64,000 bases of DNA from Nucisporomicrobium flavum (GCF_016464385.1 NZ_JADMLH010000012.1:210867-274866); one strand, 5' to 3'; shown: positions 25,603-34,732, counted from the first letter of the stretch. Numbers and translations: made by a program. Notes: generated by a model from the sequence alone, not told the origin.

Positions 25603-26541
25603 ATGGGCTACGCGGTGGTGCTCGGGGAAGCGCTCGTGGATCTCCTGGAGACCGGGCGTGACGGCGAGTTGATCTACCGCCAGGCGATCGGCGGGGCGCC
25701 CCTGAACGTCGCGGTGGGTGCCACCCGGCTCGGCGGTGACGTGCAGTACGTGGGCTCGCTCGGCAACGACACCCTCGGTGACCGCATCGCCGCGTTCCTG
25801 CGCGAGAGCGGCGTCGGCACCACGGCGATGACCCGGGTCGGCGTGCCCACGACGCTCGCGGTCACCACGTTCGAGGGGGCCGAGCCGACGTTCCAGTTCT
25901 ACGGCGAGCCGCCCTCGTACTCGCTGGTGAAGGCCGACGACGTCGACGAGGCGATGGTGGCCGGCGCGGCCGTGCTCTACGCCGGGTCGATCGCGCTGAT
26001 GCGCGAGCCGTTCGTGTCGGCGGCGCGCAAGGCGTGGGCGGTGCCGGGCCCGCTGCGGGTCTTCGATCCCAACGTACGCCCGAAGCTCCTGCCCGACGCA
26101 GCGGCCGTGGACGGCCTGCGCGACCTCGTCGAGGGCTTCTTCGCCACGGCCGACCTGGTCAAGCTGAGCTCCGCCGACGCCGACGTGCTGTGGGAGGGCG
26201 CCGGACCGGCCGCGGCCGCCGAGCACATCCTCGGGCTGGGAGCCCGCGCGGTCGTGGTGACCTGTGGCTCCAAGGGCGCCTACGTCGCGACTGCCGACGG
26301 CGCGGGGATGCTCCCGGCGCCGGCGGTCGAGGCCGTCGACGCGACCGGCGCGGGCGACTCGGTGATGGGTGCGCTCGTACGCCGCCTGCTCGCCGACGGC
26401 ATCCCGGCCGACCTCGCGGGCTGGCAGGCGTACGTGACGTTCGCGCTGGCCGTGGCGGGCCTGGTGTGCGAGCGTCCCGGCGGCGCGGTGGCCATGCCGA
26501 CGTACGAGGAGCTCAGCGCCCGCTGGGGTGCGCTGATCTAG
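25603..26541 (+). CDS. PfkB-family sugar kinase (fructokinase-like)
   Basis: A 312-residue ribokinase-fold kinase that phosphorylates a sugar with ATP. The N-terminal GEALVDLLE and GGAPLNVAVGATRLGGDVQY blocks form the substrate side. The C-terminal signature DATGAGDSVMGALVRRLL carries the catalytic Asp and anion hole, and FDPNVRPKLL is typical of fructokinases. The ATG at 25603 follows GAGGGGATCGG. Its stop overlaps the stop of the convergent thioesterase gene by four bases (shared CTAG). The exact sugar is not certain. Confidence 0.85.
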   Translation: MGYAVVLGEALVDLLETGRDGELIYRQAIGGAPLNVAVGATRLGGDVQYVGSLGNDTLGDRIAAFLRESGVGTTAMTRVGVPTTLAVTTFEGAEPTFQFYGEPPSYSLVKADDVDEAMVAGAAVLYAGSIALMREPFVSAARKAWAVPGPLRVFDPNVRPKLLPDAAAVDGLRDLVEGFFATADLVKLSSADADVLWEGAGPAAAAEHILGLGARAVVVTCGSKGAYVATADGAGMLPAPAVEAVDATGAGDSVMGALVRRLLADGIPADLAGWQAYVTFALAVAGLVCERPGGAVAMPTYEELSARWGALI

Positions 26542-26933
26542 CTGTCGCCGAGTGCCTTGGCGATGAACCGCTGGCGGTCGAGGACGACCCGCTCGACCCG
26601 GACCTCGGCCACCAGCTCCTCGCCGTCGCGGACCACCACCTCGAACAGCAGCTTGCGACCGTCCACCTTGGCCAGGGTGGCGAGCGCGGTCACCCGATGC
26701 CCGACCGGCGTCGGCGCGCGGTGCTCCACCTCGGCGCGGGTGCCCACCGTCGTCACGCCGCCCGGCAGCAGCCGCGCGGTGGCCGCCACGGTGGCCGCCT
26801 CGGCGAGCGCGAGCACCCGGGGGGTGCCCAGCACCGGCACGTCGCCGGAGCCCACGGCCTGGGCGGTGTCGGCGTCGGTGACGGTCAGCTCCACCCGGGC
26901 GGAAAGTCCGGGACTGAACTGCGGAAGCTCCAT
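26538..26933 (-). CDS. Hotdog-fold thioesterase (FlK-like)
   Basis: A 131-residue single hotdog domain. The block GTPRVLALAEAATVAAT is the FlK-type active region (Thr and Glu), followed by TTVGTRAEVEHRAPTPVGHR, with the His that completes the triad known from fluoroacetyl-CoA thioesterase, and the closing strand GEELVAEVRVERVVLDRQRF. It likely hydrolyses a small acyl-CoA; true fluoroacetyl specificity is not implied. It is upstream of nothing in the same direction and overlaps the kinase stop at its 3' end. The PH-domain gene 26938-28398 ends five bases before this gene starts, so it may be co-transcribed from upstream. Confidence 0.82.
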   Translation of the reverse strand: MELPQFSPGLSARVELTVTDADTAQAVGSGDVPVLGTPRVLALAEAATVAATARLLPGGVTTVGTRAEVEHRAPTPVGHRVTALATLAKVDGRKLLFEVVVRDGEELVAEVRVERVVLDRQRFIAKALGDS

Positions 26934-26937
26934 ACGA

Positions 26938-28398
26938 TCAGCTTAGAGGCTCGCTCCCGGCCCGCCCGTGCCCGTCGCCGGCGGGCTCGGCGCGGCCGGC
27001 AGGGCCGGCGGGCTCGGCGAGGGCGGTGGGCGCGGCGGTGAGGCCGGACGGCGACGTCACGGCGCGGGCCTGGCGGGCGCGGATCGACAGCTGCTCGGCC
27101 AGCCACCACGCCTCGGCCACGTCGCGGTCCTCCGCCACGCCCGAGCGCCCCCCGGCCGTGTCCGCGTACACGCTGGCGAGGCCGAGCAGCCGCTGCACCG
27201 GTCCCTGCACCACGCGCACGCTCTGCAGGCGGGCGTACGGCACCAGCGTCATCTCGCGGGTGAGCAGCCCCGAGCGTGACACGAACACCTCCGGCGTCAG
27301 GCCGACCCCGATGGTGCGCAGCGTGAACGGGTGCAGCCAGCGCGCCCGGGGCGGCGGCTGCACGGTCGGCAGGGCGGCCAGGTCGACGCCCGGCAGCACC
27401 TCCTGCACCAGGAACCGGCCGGACTCGAAGGCGCCGACCGGCAGCAGGCGGTCCGAGCGTTTGGCGTCGCCGGACTGCGGGCCCGCGTACCCGGCGATGT
27501 CGAGGCGCAGATGCAGCCAGCCCTGGACGCGCCAGAGCAGCGGCCAGGTGACGCCGATCGTCTGCACCCGGTTGAGCGGGACGATCTGGCTGCGCGTCTC
27601 GAGCAGCCCGTAGCGGACCGCGAGCCGGCCGCCGGGGTCGCGCGCGAGCCGGAAGTCCCAGTCCTGCAGCACCCGGCGGACCGGTTGCAGCAGTACGCCG
27701 GCCATCGCGGTGACCGTGCTGGCGATGCCGACGAACGTCCACGAGCCCTCGAGCACCGTCTGCATGACGACGAACGCGACGCCGACGGGCAGGAAGAACG
27801 CCTGCGGGGTGAGCAGCTGGCTGATCAGCAGGTCACGGTTGCTGACCCGGAACAGCGGGCGTTCGAGGCCCGGCGCCGGCCCGGTGCCGGGCAGCTCGGC
27901 GGTGCCCGGCGTACGCCCGGCCAGCGCGAGCAGCCGCTGCCGCAGCGCGCCGGCCTCCCGTACGGTCAGATAGGCCAGCGGTGCCTCGGTCTTGCCGCCG
28001 CCGACCACCTCGAGCCGCAGCTCGGCCAGGCCGGTCAGCTGCGCGAGCAGCGGCCGGCGCAGCTCCACGGCCTGCAGCCGGTCGAGCGGGATCGCCCGGT
28101 TGCGCCGCCACAGCAGCCCGTCCTGGATGCGGAGCTCCCGGCCGACCACGTGGTAGCCGGTGTTGAGCCAGCCGATCACCGAGAAGATCACGACGGCGAC
28201 GGCGAGGACGGCCACCACCAGCGCGAACCGCTCGAGCCCCACCTGGGAGAGCGTCTGCCAGCTCAGCGCGGCGACGATGACCGCGATCGACTTGGCGCCG
28301 TGCAGCAGCGGGCTGAGTGGGTGCAGGCGCCGGCGCGGCTCCTCGCCGATCACCGGCGGCTCCGGCTGGGGCTGCGGCGGGGCGTCGGCGGCGGTCAC
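26938..28398 (-). CDS. Membrane protein with bacterial PH domains (YdbT-like)
   Basis: A 486-residue protein with two or three bPH2 (DUF304) domains and paired helices: helices near 30-80 (AKSIAVIVAALSWQTLSQVG, ALVVAVLAVAVVIFSVIGWL), PH blocks RIQDGLLWRRNRAIPLDRLQ, RYGLLETRSQIVPLNRVQT and SRSGLLTREMTLVPYARLQ, each with the family's (I/L)P(L/Y)xR(L/V)Q motif. A Pro/Ala-rich tail ends it. The GTG at 28396-28398 overlaps the stop of the preceding gene as GTGA, so the pair is translationally coupled, like Bacillus ydbS-ydbT. It sits in the membrane; YdbST is linked to resistance to certain bacteriocins in Bacillus, which may not carry over. Confidence 0.85.
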   Translation of the reverse strand: MTAADAPPQPQPEPPVIGEEPRRRLHPLSPLLHGAKSIAVIVAALSWQTLSQVGLERFALVVAVLAVAVVIFSVIGWLNTGYHVVGRELRIQDGLLWRRNRAIPLDRLQAVELRRPLLAQLTGLAELRLEVVGGGKTEAPLAYLTVREAGALRQRLLALAGRTPGTAELPGTGPAPGLERPLFRVSNRDLLISQLLTPQAFFLPVGVAFVVMQTVLEGSWTFVGIASTVTAMAGVLLQPVRRVLQDWDFRLARDPGGRLAVRYGLLETRSQIVPLNRVQTIGVTWPLLWRVQGWLHLRLDIAGYAGPQSGDAKRSDRLLPVGAFESGRFLVQEVLPGVDLAALPTVQPPPRARWLHPFTLRTIGVGLTPEVFVSRSGLLTREMTLVPYARLQSVRVVQGPVQRLLGLASVYADTAGGRSGVAEDRDVAEAWWLAEQLSIRARQARAVTSPSGLTAAPTALAEPAGPAGRAEPAGDGHGRAGSEPLS

Positions 28399-28928
28399 AG
28401 GCCCTCGGCCCGGTCCTGTCCGAGCGCGGTGAGCCGGTCGCGCAGGCGGGCCGCCTCCTCCGGCGGGAGCCCGGGGATCTTCGCGTCGCTCGCCGCCGCC
28501 GCGGTGTGCAGCTGGACGGTGGCCAGGTGGAAGGCGCGTTCCAGGGGGCCGGCGGTGACGTCGACGAACTGCATCCGGGCGTACGGGACGATGGAGAGCC
28601 GGCGCACCACGAGCCCGTGCCGGACCAGCAGGTCGTTGTCGCGTTCGGCGTACCCCCAGGCCTTGACGGCCCGGACCGTCACGATCGAGCGCCAGATGGC
28701 GAGGACCGCGACCGCCGCCATCGCCGCGGGCCACGCCCAGTGCCGGTGGAACGCCCAGCCGGCGCCGAGCCCGCCGAGAATGACCACCACCCAGATCGCG
28801 CGGCTGATCAGCTCCACAGTGATCAGGCTGCGCGAGACCGGCTGCCACTGCACGGTGTCCGGCCAGGGCTCGAGGGCGTCGGCGGGGCCGGTGGTCGCGC
28901 CGGAAAGGGAACCGCTGGGCTCGGTCAC
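28395..28928 (-). CDS. Membrane protein with a bacterial PH domain (YdbS-like)
   Basis: A 177-residue protein. Two helices (AIWVVVILGGLGAGWAFHRH and AAMAAVAVLAIWRSIVTVRA) are followed by a bPH2 domain with LVRHGLVVRRLSIVPYARMQ and the VQLHTAAAASDAKIPGLP strand typical of YdbS. The GTG start at 28926-28928 gives the family N-terminus with a short acidic leader. It is coupled by a GTGA overlap to the larger PH-domain gene downstream, and the two products probably form one membrane complex. Confidence 0.87.
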   Translation of the reverse strand: MTEPSGSLSGATTGPADALEPWPDTVQWQPVSRSLITVELISRAIWVVVILGGLGAGWAFHRHWAWPAAMAAVAVLAIWRSIVTVRAVKAWGYAERDNDLLVRHGLVVRRLSIVPYARMQFVDVTAGPLERAFHLATVQLHTAAAASDAKIPGLPPEEAARLRDRLTALGQDRAEGL

Positions 28929-28938
28929 GCCTGAAAGC

Positions 28939-29145
28939 CTAGGCGGTGGGATGGAATTCGGTCACCTCGCGCAGGAACCCGCGGGCGCCGAGGAAGTCAC
29001 CGAGGGTCTCGCGGTGCTGCCGGCAGGCGAGCCAGGTCTTGCGGTACGCCGGCTCGTGCAGCTTGGGGTTGTTCCACAGCAGCGCCCACTCCGCCGTCGC
29101 GCGACAGCCCTTCGCAGAACACTGGGGTGCAAGCTCCTCGACCAC
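28939..29145 (-). CDS. Small Cys/His protein, putative zinc binding
   Basis: A 68-residue protein with VEELAPQCSAKGCRATAEWA, then NNPKLHEPAYRKTWLACRQH. The Cys-x4-Cys and Cys-x2-His spacing suggests one zinc site. The GTG at 29143-29145 is chosen because conservation-like density begins there; a start at 29193 would add 16 unlikely residues. It lies 10 bases upstream of the YdbS-like gene, in the same direction, so it is probably first in that operon. Its role is unknown. Confidence 0.65.
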   Translation of the reverse strand: MVEELAPQCSAKGCRATAEWALLWNNPKLHEPAYRKTWLACRQHRETLGDFLGARGFLREVTEFHPTA

Positions 29146-29180
29146 TCCGGAAGCGTAGCCCTGTCCGGGGGGAGTTGAGC

Positions 29181-29210
29181 GCCGGGCGACCACGGGGGAA
29201 GTCGCCCGGC
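29181..29210. repeat. Perfect 10-bp hairpin in a divergent promoter region
   Basis: GCCGGGCGAC at 29181-29190 is the exact reverse complement of GTCGCCCGGC at 29201-29210, with a 10-base loop. It lies between the starts of the divergent small Cys/His gene (29145) and moxR (29424), where no transcript should end. It may be an operator or a leader structure. Confidence 0.5.
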
Positions 29211-29423
29211 GACGCGCTGAATGTTACACGGGTCGTCCGGCCTTGCGTCTACCCGCCGCGGGTGCCCGTCCGTGCGTATCGCGCAGAAAGATCGACATCC
29301 CCGGACCCTTGCGGTCGGCGCGTAATCCGGCTCCGCCGGACCGCTCTCAGCATGGTCGTGTAAGTCTTGAGCGTCGGCACCCGTGCCGGCGCGACCGCGA
29401 AGTGCGACATCCCTGGAGGACCG

Positions 29424-30626
29424 GTGGCCGAGCCGACCACACCCGAGGGCACGAGCAGCGCCGATCCCGGCGCCCCGGTGCCACCCGCGCAGGACGCCAC
29501 CCAGCTCGAACGCGCCATGTTCGAGGTGAAGCGGGTGATCGTCGGCCAGGACCGGATGGTCGAGCGGATGTTCGTCGCGCTGCTGGCCCGCGGGCACTGC
29601 CTGCTGGAGGGCGTGCCGGGCGTGGCCAAGACCCTCGCGGTGGAGACGCTGGCCCGGGTGGTCGGTGGCTCGTTCTCCCGCGTGCAGTTCACGCCCGACC
29701 TGGTGCCCGCCGACATCGTCGGCACCCGCATCTACCGGCAGTCGAGCGAGAAGTTCGACGTCGAGCTGGGCCCGGTCTTCGTCAACTTCCTGCTCGCCGA
29801 CGAGATCAACCGTGCGCCCGCGAAGGTCCAGTCGGCGCTGCTGGAGGTCATGGCCGAGCACCAGGTGTCCATCGGCGGCGAGAGCCACTCGGTGCCCGAC
29901 CCGTTCCTGGTGATGGCGACGCAGAACCCGATCGAGCAGGAGGGGGTGTACCCGCTGCCCGAGGCGCAGCGCGACCGCTTCCTCATGAAGATCCTCGTGG
30001 GCTACCCGACCGACGCCGAGGAGCGGGAGATCGTCTACCGGATGGGCGTGAGCGCGCCCGAGCCGAAGCAGATCTTCAACTCCGGCGACCTGCTCGCCCT
30101 GCAGCGCCGCGCCGACCAGGTTTTCGTGCACAACGCGCTGGTGGATTACACCGTACGGCTCGTGCTCGCCACCCGCGCGCCGGCTCAGCACGGCATGCCG
30201 GACGTCGCCCAGCTGATCCAGTACGGCGCCAGCCCGCGCGCCTCGCTCGGCATCGTCCGGGCCACCCGGGCGCTCGCCCTGCTGCGCGGCCGCGACTACG
30301 CGCTGCCGCAGGACGTGCAGGACATCGCGCCGGACATCCTGCGGCACCGGCTGGTGCTCAGCTACGACGCGCTGGCCGACGACATCCCCGCCGACCACAT
30401 CGTCGCCCGGATCATGGCGAGCGTGCCGATGCCGTCGGTGTCCGCCCGCCAGGACGCGGCGCCCGCGAACGGCCACGCCGCCCAGGTGTCCGGGGTGCCC
30501 GCGCCGGCCAGTGGGGGTCCGGCCTTCGGCGGTGCGGTGCCGGCCAGCGGTCCGGCGTACGGCGGCAACCCGGCGTACGGCGGTGCGCAGCCCCAGCAGC
30601 AGCCGGTCTGGCCGGGACAGCAGTGA
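29424..30626 (+). CDS. MoxR-type AAA+ ATPase
   Basis: A 400-residue AAA+ ATPase that acts as a chaperone for its operon partners. Walker A is LLEGVPGVAKTLAVE, Walker B LLADEINRAPAKVQSALLE, sensor 1 VMATQNPIEQEG, and the MoxR-typical EAQRDRFLMKI follows. A disordered Ala/Pro/Gly/Gln tail (SGPAYGGNPAYGGAQPQQQP) closes the protein. The GTG at 29424 has a GGAGGA site at short distance; an upstream TTG at 29367 is possible. It starts a MoxR-DUF58-VWA operon, a widespread bacterial set used for metal-cofactor insertion or envelope stress. Confidence 0.92.
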   Translation: MAEPTTPEGTSSADPGAPVPPAQDATQLERAMFEVKRVIVGQDRMVERMFVALLARGHCLLEGVPGVAKTLAVETLARVVGGSFSRVQFTPDLVPADIVGTRIYRQSSEKFDVELGPVFVNFLLADEINRAPAKVQSALLEVMAEHQVSIGGESHSVPDPFLVMATQNPIEQEGVYPLPEAQRDRFLMKILVGYPTDAEEREIVYRMGVSAPEPKQIFNSGDLLALQRRADQVFVHNALVDYTVRLVLATRAPAQHGMPDVAQLIQYGASPRASLGIVRATRALALLRGRDYALPQDVQDIAPDILRHRLVLSYDALADDIPADHIVARIMASVPMPSVSARQDAAPANGHAAQVSGVPAPASGGPAFGGAVPASGPAYGGNPAYGGAQPQQQPVWPGQQ

Positions 30627-30636
30627 CGGTAAAGCC

Positions 30637-31653
30637 GTGACGACCGCCGACATCCCCGCCCCGGCCGCCGACTCGGGTACGGCCCGGGCCGAGGCCGTGC
30701 TGTCGCGGCTGCAGCTGCTGGTCACGCGCAAGCTCGACGGGCTGCTGCAGGGCGACTACGCGGGTCTGCTGCCCGGCCCCGGCAGCGAGGCGGGGGAGAG
30801 CCGCGAGTACCGGCCCGGTGACGACGTGCGCCGCATGGACTGGCCGGTCACGGCGCGGACGACGCAGCCGCACGTGCGCCGTACGGTGGCCGACCGTGAG
30901 CTGGAGACCTGGATGGCCGTGGACCTGTCGGCCAGCCTCGACTTCGGCACCGCCCGCTACCTCAAGCGCGACCTCGTGCTGGCGGCGGCCACCGCGATGG
31001 CGCATCTGACCGTGCGCGGCGGCAACCGGATCGGCGCGGTCGTCGGCACCGGGCCGGGCCAGGTGGCGCCGGAGCCGGGCGGCGGCTTCCCGTGGCGGCG
31101 GCGCAAGGCGGCGGCGGTCGCGGTGCCCCAGGCCGCCCCGGTGGTACGCATGCCCGCGCGCCCCGGCCGCAAGGAGGCGCAGGGACTGCTGCGGGCGATC
31201 GCGCGCACGGAGATCCGCCCCGGCCGCACCGACCTCGGCGAGCTGGTGGACATGCTGAACCGGCCCCCGCGCCGCCGGGGCGTGGCCGTGGTCATCTCCG
31301 ACTTCCTCTCGCCGGTGCAGGGCTGGGCCCGCCCGGTCCGCAAGCTCGGGGTCCGGCACGACGTGCTGGCGATCGAGGTGGTGGACCCGCGCGAGCTGGA
31401 GCTGCCCGACGTCGGCGTGCTCACCCTGGCCGATCCGGAGACGGGTGTGCTGCACGAGGTGCAGACCGCCGATCCGGGGCTGCGGGCCCGCTACGCCGAG
31501 GCGGCCGGCCGGCAGCGCGGCGAGATCGCCCAGGCCCTGCGCGCCGCCGGCGCCGCCCATCTGCGCCTGCGCACCGACACCGACTGGCTGCTGGACGTCG
31601 TCCGCTTCGTGGCCGCTCAACGACACGCTCGCACCCGGGGGACCACCCGATGA
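30637..31653 (+). CDS. DUF58 domain protein
   Basis: A 338-residue soluble protein. The DUF58 signature is SREYRPGDDVRRMDWPVTAR, followed by VRRTVADRELETWMAVDLSA, a degenerate VWA-like Asp-x-Ser start. A Lys/Arg and Pro-rich insert lies near residues 145-185 (PWRRRKAAAVAVPQ). The GTG at 30637 is 10 bases after the moxR stop. Its stop overlaps the start of the VWA gene as ATGA, so the three genes are coupled. It is the expected substrate or partner of MoxR; its own biochemical role is not settled. Confidence 0.9.
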   Translation: MTTADIPAPAADSGTARAEAVLSRLQLLVTRKLDGLLQGDYAGLLPGPGSEAGESREYRPGDDVRRMDWPVTARTTQPHVRRTVADRELETWMAVDLSASLDFGTARYLKRDLVLAAATAMAHLTVRGGNRIGAVVGTGPGQVAPEPGGGFPWRRRKAAAVAVPQAAPVVRMPARPGRKEAQGLLRAIARTEIRPGRTDLGELVDMLNRPPRRRGVAVVISDFLSPVQGWARPVRKLGVRHDVLAIEVVDPRELELPDVGVLTLADPETGVLHEVQTADPGLRARYAEAAGRQRGEIAQALRAAGAAHLRLRTDTDWLLDVVRFVAAQRHARTRGTTR

Positions 31654-32600
31654 TCCGTTTCCTGCAGCCGTGGTGGCTGCTCGCCGTCCTGCCCGTCCTG
31701 CTGGTGGTCGGCTTCTACGTCTGGCGCCAGTTCCGCAAGCGCCAGTACGCGATGAAGTTCACCAACGTGGAGCTGCTGCGAAGCCTGGCGCCGAAGGGCC
31801 TGGGCTGGCGCCGGCACGTCGCCGCGAGCGCGTTCCTGCTGAGCCTGTTCGTGGTGGCGCTGGCGATGGCCCGGCCGTCGGTGGACCGCGAGGAGCCCCT
31901 GGAACGCGCGACCGTCATGCTCGCCATCGACGTGTCGCTGTCGATGGAGGCCGACGACGTCGCCCCGAACCGGATCGAGGCGGCGCAGGAGGCGGCGAAG
32001 GCGTTCGTGCAGGAGCTGCCGCCGACGTACAACCTGGGCCTGGTGTCGTTCGCGAAGGCGGCGAACGTGCTGGTGTCGCCGACCAAGGACCGCGCGGCGG
32101 TGATCGCCGGGATCGACGGGCTGACGCTGGCCGAGGCGACGGCGACCGGCGAGGCGGTGTTCACCTCGCTGGACGCGATCCGGTCGGTGCCCTCGGACGG
32201 CGCGGACGGCGCTCCACCGGCCCGGATCGTGCTGCTCTCGGACGGGTACCGCACGTCGGGGCGCTCGGTGGAGGACGCGGCGGCCGCGGCGTCGGCGGCG
32301 AACGTCCCGGTGTCGACGATCGCGTTCGGCACGGACACCGGCGTGGTCGACATCCGGGGCGCGCTGCAACGCGTACCCGTGGACCGCAAGTCGTTGCAGG
32401 AGCTGGCGGATGACACGAAGGGCTACTTCTACGAGGCGGCGTCGGTCAGCGAGCTGAAGCAGGTGTACGAGGACATGGGCAGCTCGATCGGGCACCGCGT
32501 GCAGCCCGAGGAGATCACCCAGTGGTACGCGGGGGCGGCCCTGCTGCTCGGCCTGGCCGCCGCGGCGATGAGCCTGCTCTGGACGTCTCGATTGCCCTAG
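31650..32600 (+). CDS. Membrane-anchored von Willebrand factor A protein
   Basis: A 316-residue protein with helices at 9-26 (WLLAVLPVLLVVGFYVWRQF) and 60-76, an extracytoplasmic or cytoplasmic VWA domain with the MIDAS motif MLAIDVSLSMEADDV (DxSxS), a Thr/Asp further on (ATATGEAV, LLSDGYRTSGRS), and a closing helix AGAALLLGLAAAAMSLLW. It is the usual third gene of the MoxR operon (BatA-like). The ATG at 31650 overlaps the DUF58 stop. Metal-dependent protein binding is inferred from the MIDAS residues. Confidence 0.9.
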   Translation: MIRFLQPWWLLAVLPVLLVVGFYVWRQFRKRQYAMKFTNVELLRSLAPKGLGWRRHVAASAFLLSLFVVALAMARPSVDREEPLERATVMLAIDVSLSMEADDVAPNRIEAAQEAAKAFVQELPPTYNLGLVSFAKAANVLVSPTKDRAAVIAGIDGLTLAEATATGEAVFTSLDAIRSVPSDGADGAPPARIVLLSDGYRTSGRSVEDAAAAASAANVPVSTIAFGTDTGVVDIRGALQRVPVDRKSLQELADDTKGYFYEAASVSELKQVYEDMGSSIGHRVQPEEITQWYAGAALLLGLAAAAMSLLWTSRLP

Positions 32601-32613
32601 GGGGTACCTACCG

Positions 32614-34467
32614 GTGACCGGTCCGCTCGTTCCCACCGCCGGCGCCTCGTGCCGGCTGCGGCCGGTCACTACCGCCCGCATCGAGGGCGGGCTGCTCGCC
32701 GAGCGCCGGAGAGTCAACGGCGAGGCCGCGATCCCGTCCGGGCCCGAGCGACTGCGGACCGCCGGCAACCTGCAGAACCTGCGGATCGCCGCCGGGGAAC
32801 GCTCCGGGGAGCTGCGCGGCCCGGTGTTCATGGACTCCGACGTCTACAAGTGGCTGGAGGCGGCGGCCTGGGAGTACGCCCGCGCGCCCCGTCCGCCCCT
32901 GCTCGCGGTCCAGCGGGCCGTGACCGCCATGGTCGCCGCCGCCCAGCGCGCCGACGGCTACCTCAACTCGATGGTCCGCGAGCGCTACCGGGACCTGCCG
33001 TGGAGCCACGAGCACTACTGCGCTGGGCACCTCATGCAGGCGGCCGTCGCCCAGTCGCGGGCCACCGGCGACCAGGCGCTGCTGGAGGTGGCGGTCCGGT
33101 TCGCCGACCACCTCGTCGCGACGTTCGGGCCGGGGCGTACGGAGGACGTCGACGGTCACCCGGTGGTCGAGATGGGCCTCGTCGAGCTGTACCGGGAGAC
33201 CGGCCGCGCCGACTACCTCGAGCTCGCCCGCTGGTTCGTCGAGGCGCGTGGGCACGGGCTGGTCGAGAGGCACGGCCACGAGCCGACGTACTTCAGCGAT
33301 CGTGTGCCGGTCCGCGACCAGCAGACCGTCGAGGGGCACGCGGTCCGGGCCGTCTACCTCGCCGCCGGGGCCGCCGACGTCGCGCTGGAGACGGGGGACG
33401 TCGGGCTGCTGGAGGCGCTGCGCCGGCAGTTCGCGCACATGCTCGCCACGAAGACGTACCTCACCGGCGGGCTCGGGTCGCGGTGGGAGGGCGAGTCGTT
33501 CGGGGACCCGTACGAGCTGCCGCCGGACCGCGCGTACGCGGAGACCTGCGCGGCGGTGGGCGGCATCCAGTGGGCGTGGCGGATGCTGCTGGCCACGGGC
33601 GACGCCGCGTACGCCGACGCCGCCGAGCGGATGGTGCTGAACGGGTTCCTGGCCGGGGTCTCGCTGGCCGGCACCGAGTACTTCTACGTCAACCCGTTGC
33701 AGCTGCGCGCCGGCGCCCATCCCGACGAGAACCGCAGCCCCGCGCACGGCCGCCGCGGCTGGTTCGATTGCGCGTGCTGCCCGCCCAACGTGATGCGGAC
33801 CGTCGCGAGCCTGGGCGCGTACCTCGCCACGACCGACGAGGACGGCATCCAGCTCCAGATGTACGCCCCCAGCACCGTCGAGACCGGCGGCGTCCGTCTG
33901 GCCGTCGAGACCGAGTACCCGTGGGACGGTGTCGTGCGGGTCCGCGTGCTGGAGTCACCGGAGCGGGAGTGGACGCTGTCCATGCGCGTACCGCCGTGGG
34001 CGCAGGGTGCGGTGCTGCAAGGCGACGGCGTCGAGGCCGGCGGGTATGCGCAGGTGCGGCATGCTTGGCGATCCGGGGACGTGGTGGAGCTGCGGTTGCC
34101 GATGACCGTCCGGGTCACGACGGCCGGCGAGCGCATCGACGCGGTGCGCGGCTGTGTCGCCCTCGAACGCGGCCCGCTGGTGTACGCCGTCGAGCACCCC
34201 GCCGCCGACGACCTGGCCTTCGCGGGCGTCACCGGCGCCGACTTCCGCCCCGGCCTGCTCGGCGGCGTGACCGTGGTGGGGCTCAGCGCGTGGGTCCGCG
34301 TACCGGAGGAGCGGCCCTGGCCGTACGGTCCGGACGGTTCGGCCCGGCCCGGGGAGCGGGCCGAGGTCGAGGCGGTGCCCTACTTCGCGTGGGCGAACCG
34401 CGGCATCGGGCCCATGCGGGTGTGGCTGCCGGACGGGAGACGGCCGGACGGCGTCACGGGCCGGTGA
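32614..34467 (+). CDS. GH127 beta-L-arabinofuranosidase (DUF1680)
   Basis: A 617-residue glycoside hydrolase. An (alpha/alpha)6 barrel fills about 40-420 (DVYKWLEAAAWEYARAP, RADGYLNSMV, SHEHYCAGHLMQAAVAQ). The zinc/cysteine active site of GH127 is visible: AYAETCAAVG and FDCACCPPNVMRT with the catalytic Cys pair, plus the upstream Glu. C-terminal beta-sandwich domains end near 617. No signal peptide is seen, so it probably acts inside the cell on imported arabino-oligosaccharides. The GTG at 32614 follows the VWA stop by 14 bases. Its end overlaps the convergent STAS gene by 14 bases. Confidence 0.9.
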   Translation: MTGPLVPTAGASCRLRPVTTARIEGGLLAERRRVNGEAAIPSGPERLRTAGNLQNLRIAAGERSGELRGPVFMDSDVYKWLEAAAWEYARAPRPPLLAVQRAVTAMVAAAQRADGYLNSMVRERYRDLPWSHEHYCAGHLMQAAVAQSRATGDQALLEVAVRFADHLVATFGPGRTEDVDGHPVVEMGLVELYRETGRADYLELARWFVEARGHGLVERHGHEPTYFSDRVPVRDQQTVEGHAVRAVYLAAGAADVALETGDVGLLEALRRQFAHMLATKTYLTGGLGSRWEGESFGDPYELPPDRAYAETCAAVGGIQWAWRMLLATGDAAYADAAERMVLNGFLAGVSLAGTEYFYVNPLQLRAGAHPDENRSPAHGRRGWFDCACCPPNVMRTVASLGAYLATTDEDGIQLQMYAPSTVETGGVRLAVETEYPWDGVVRVRVLESPEREWTLSMRVPPWAQGAVLQGDGVEAGGYAQVRHAWRSGDVVELRLPMTVRVTTAGERIDAVRGCVALERGPLVYAVEHPAADDLAFAGVTGADFRPGLLGGVTVVGLSAWVRVPEERPWPYGPDGSARPGERAEVEAVPYFAWANRGIGPMRVWLPDGRRPDGVTGR

Positions 34468-34732
34468 GCAGCGGCAGGACGCCGGTGACCTCCAGGGCGC
34501 GCCGGGTGATCCGTTGCGGGTTGGCGACCCGCAGCGTCGCCCCGCCCGCGTCGGCCAGGGTGTGGGCGTCCATCAGGGCGTTGATCCCGGAGGAGTCGCA
34601 GAACGTCACGCCGGTCAGGTCCAGCACGATGGCGTCGGGCCGCCCGGCGAGCGTCGTGCGGACCCGCTCGAGCAGGTCGGGCGCGGTGGCGAGGTCGAGC
34701 TCGCCGGTCACCTCCACCTGGACGGCGCTCAT
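34454..34732 (-). CDS. STAS-domain anti-sigma factor antagonist
   Basis: A 92-residue STAS protein: VQVEVTGELDLATAPDLLER, then VLDLTGVTFCDSSGINALM, where the DSSG serine is the phosphorylation site, and the C-terminal VTGVLPLL. It is a partner-switch protein that releases a sigma factor when dephosphorylated. The ATG at 34730-34732 overlaps the stop of the upstream ATPase gene as ATGA, the classic RsbV/RsbW-type gene pair order. No sigma factor gene is in the window. Confidence 0.88.
   Translation of the reverse strand: MSAVQVEVTGELDLATAPDLLERVRTTLAGRPDAIVLDLTGVTFCDSSGINALMDAHTLADAGGATLRVANPQRITRRALEVTGVLPLLTGP

Noticed and set aside
26538..26541. Shared CTAG carrying both stop codons of the kinase and thioesterase genes
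   Set aside because: An economical convergent overlap that is common in compact genomes; not evidence of regulation by itself.
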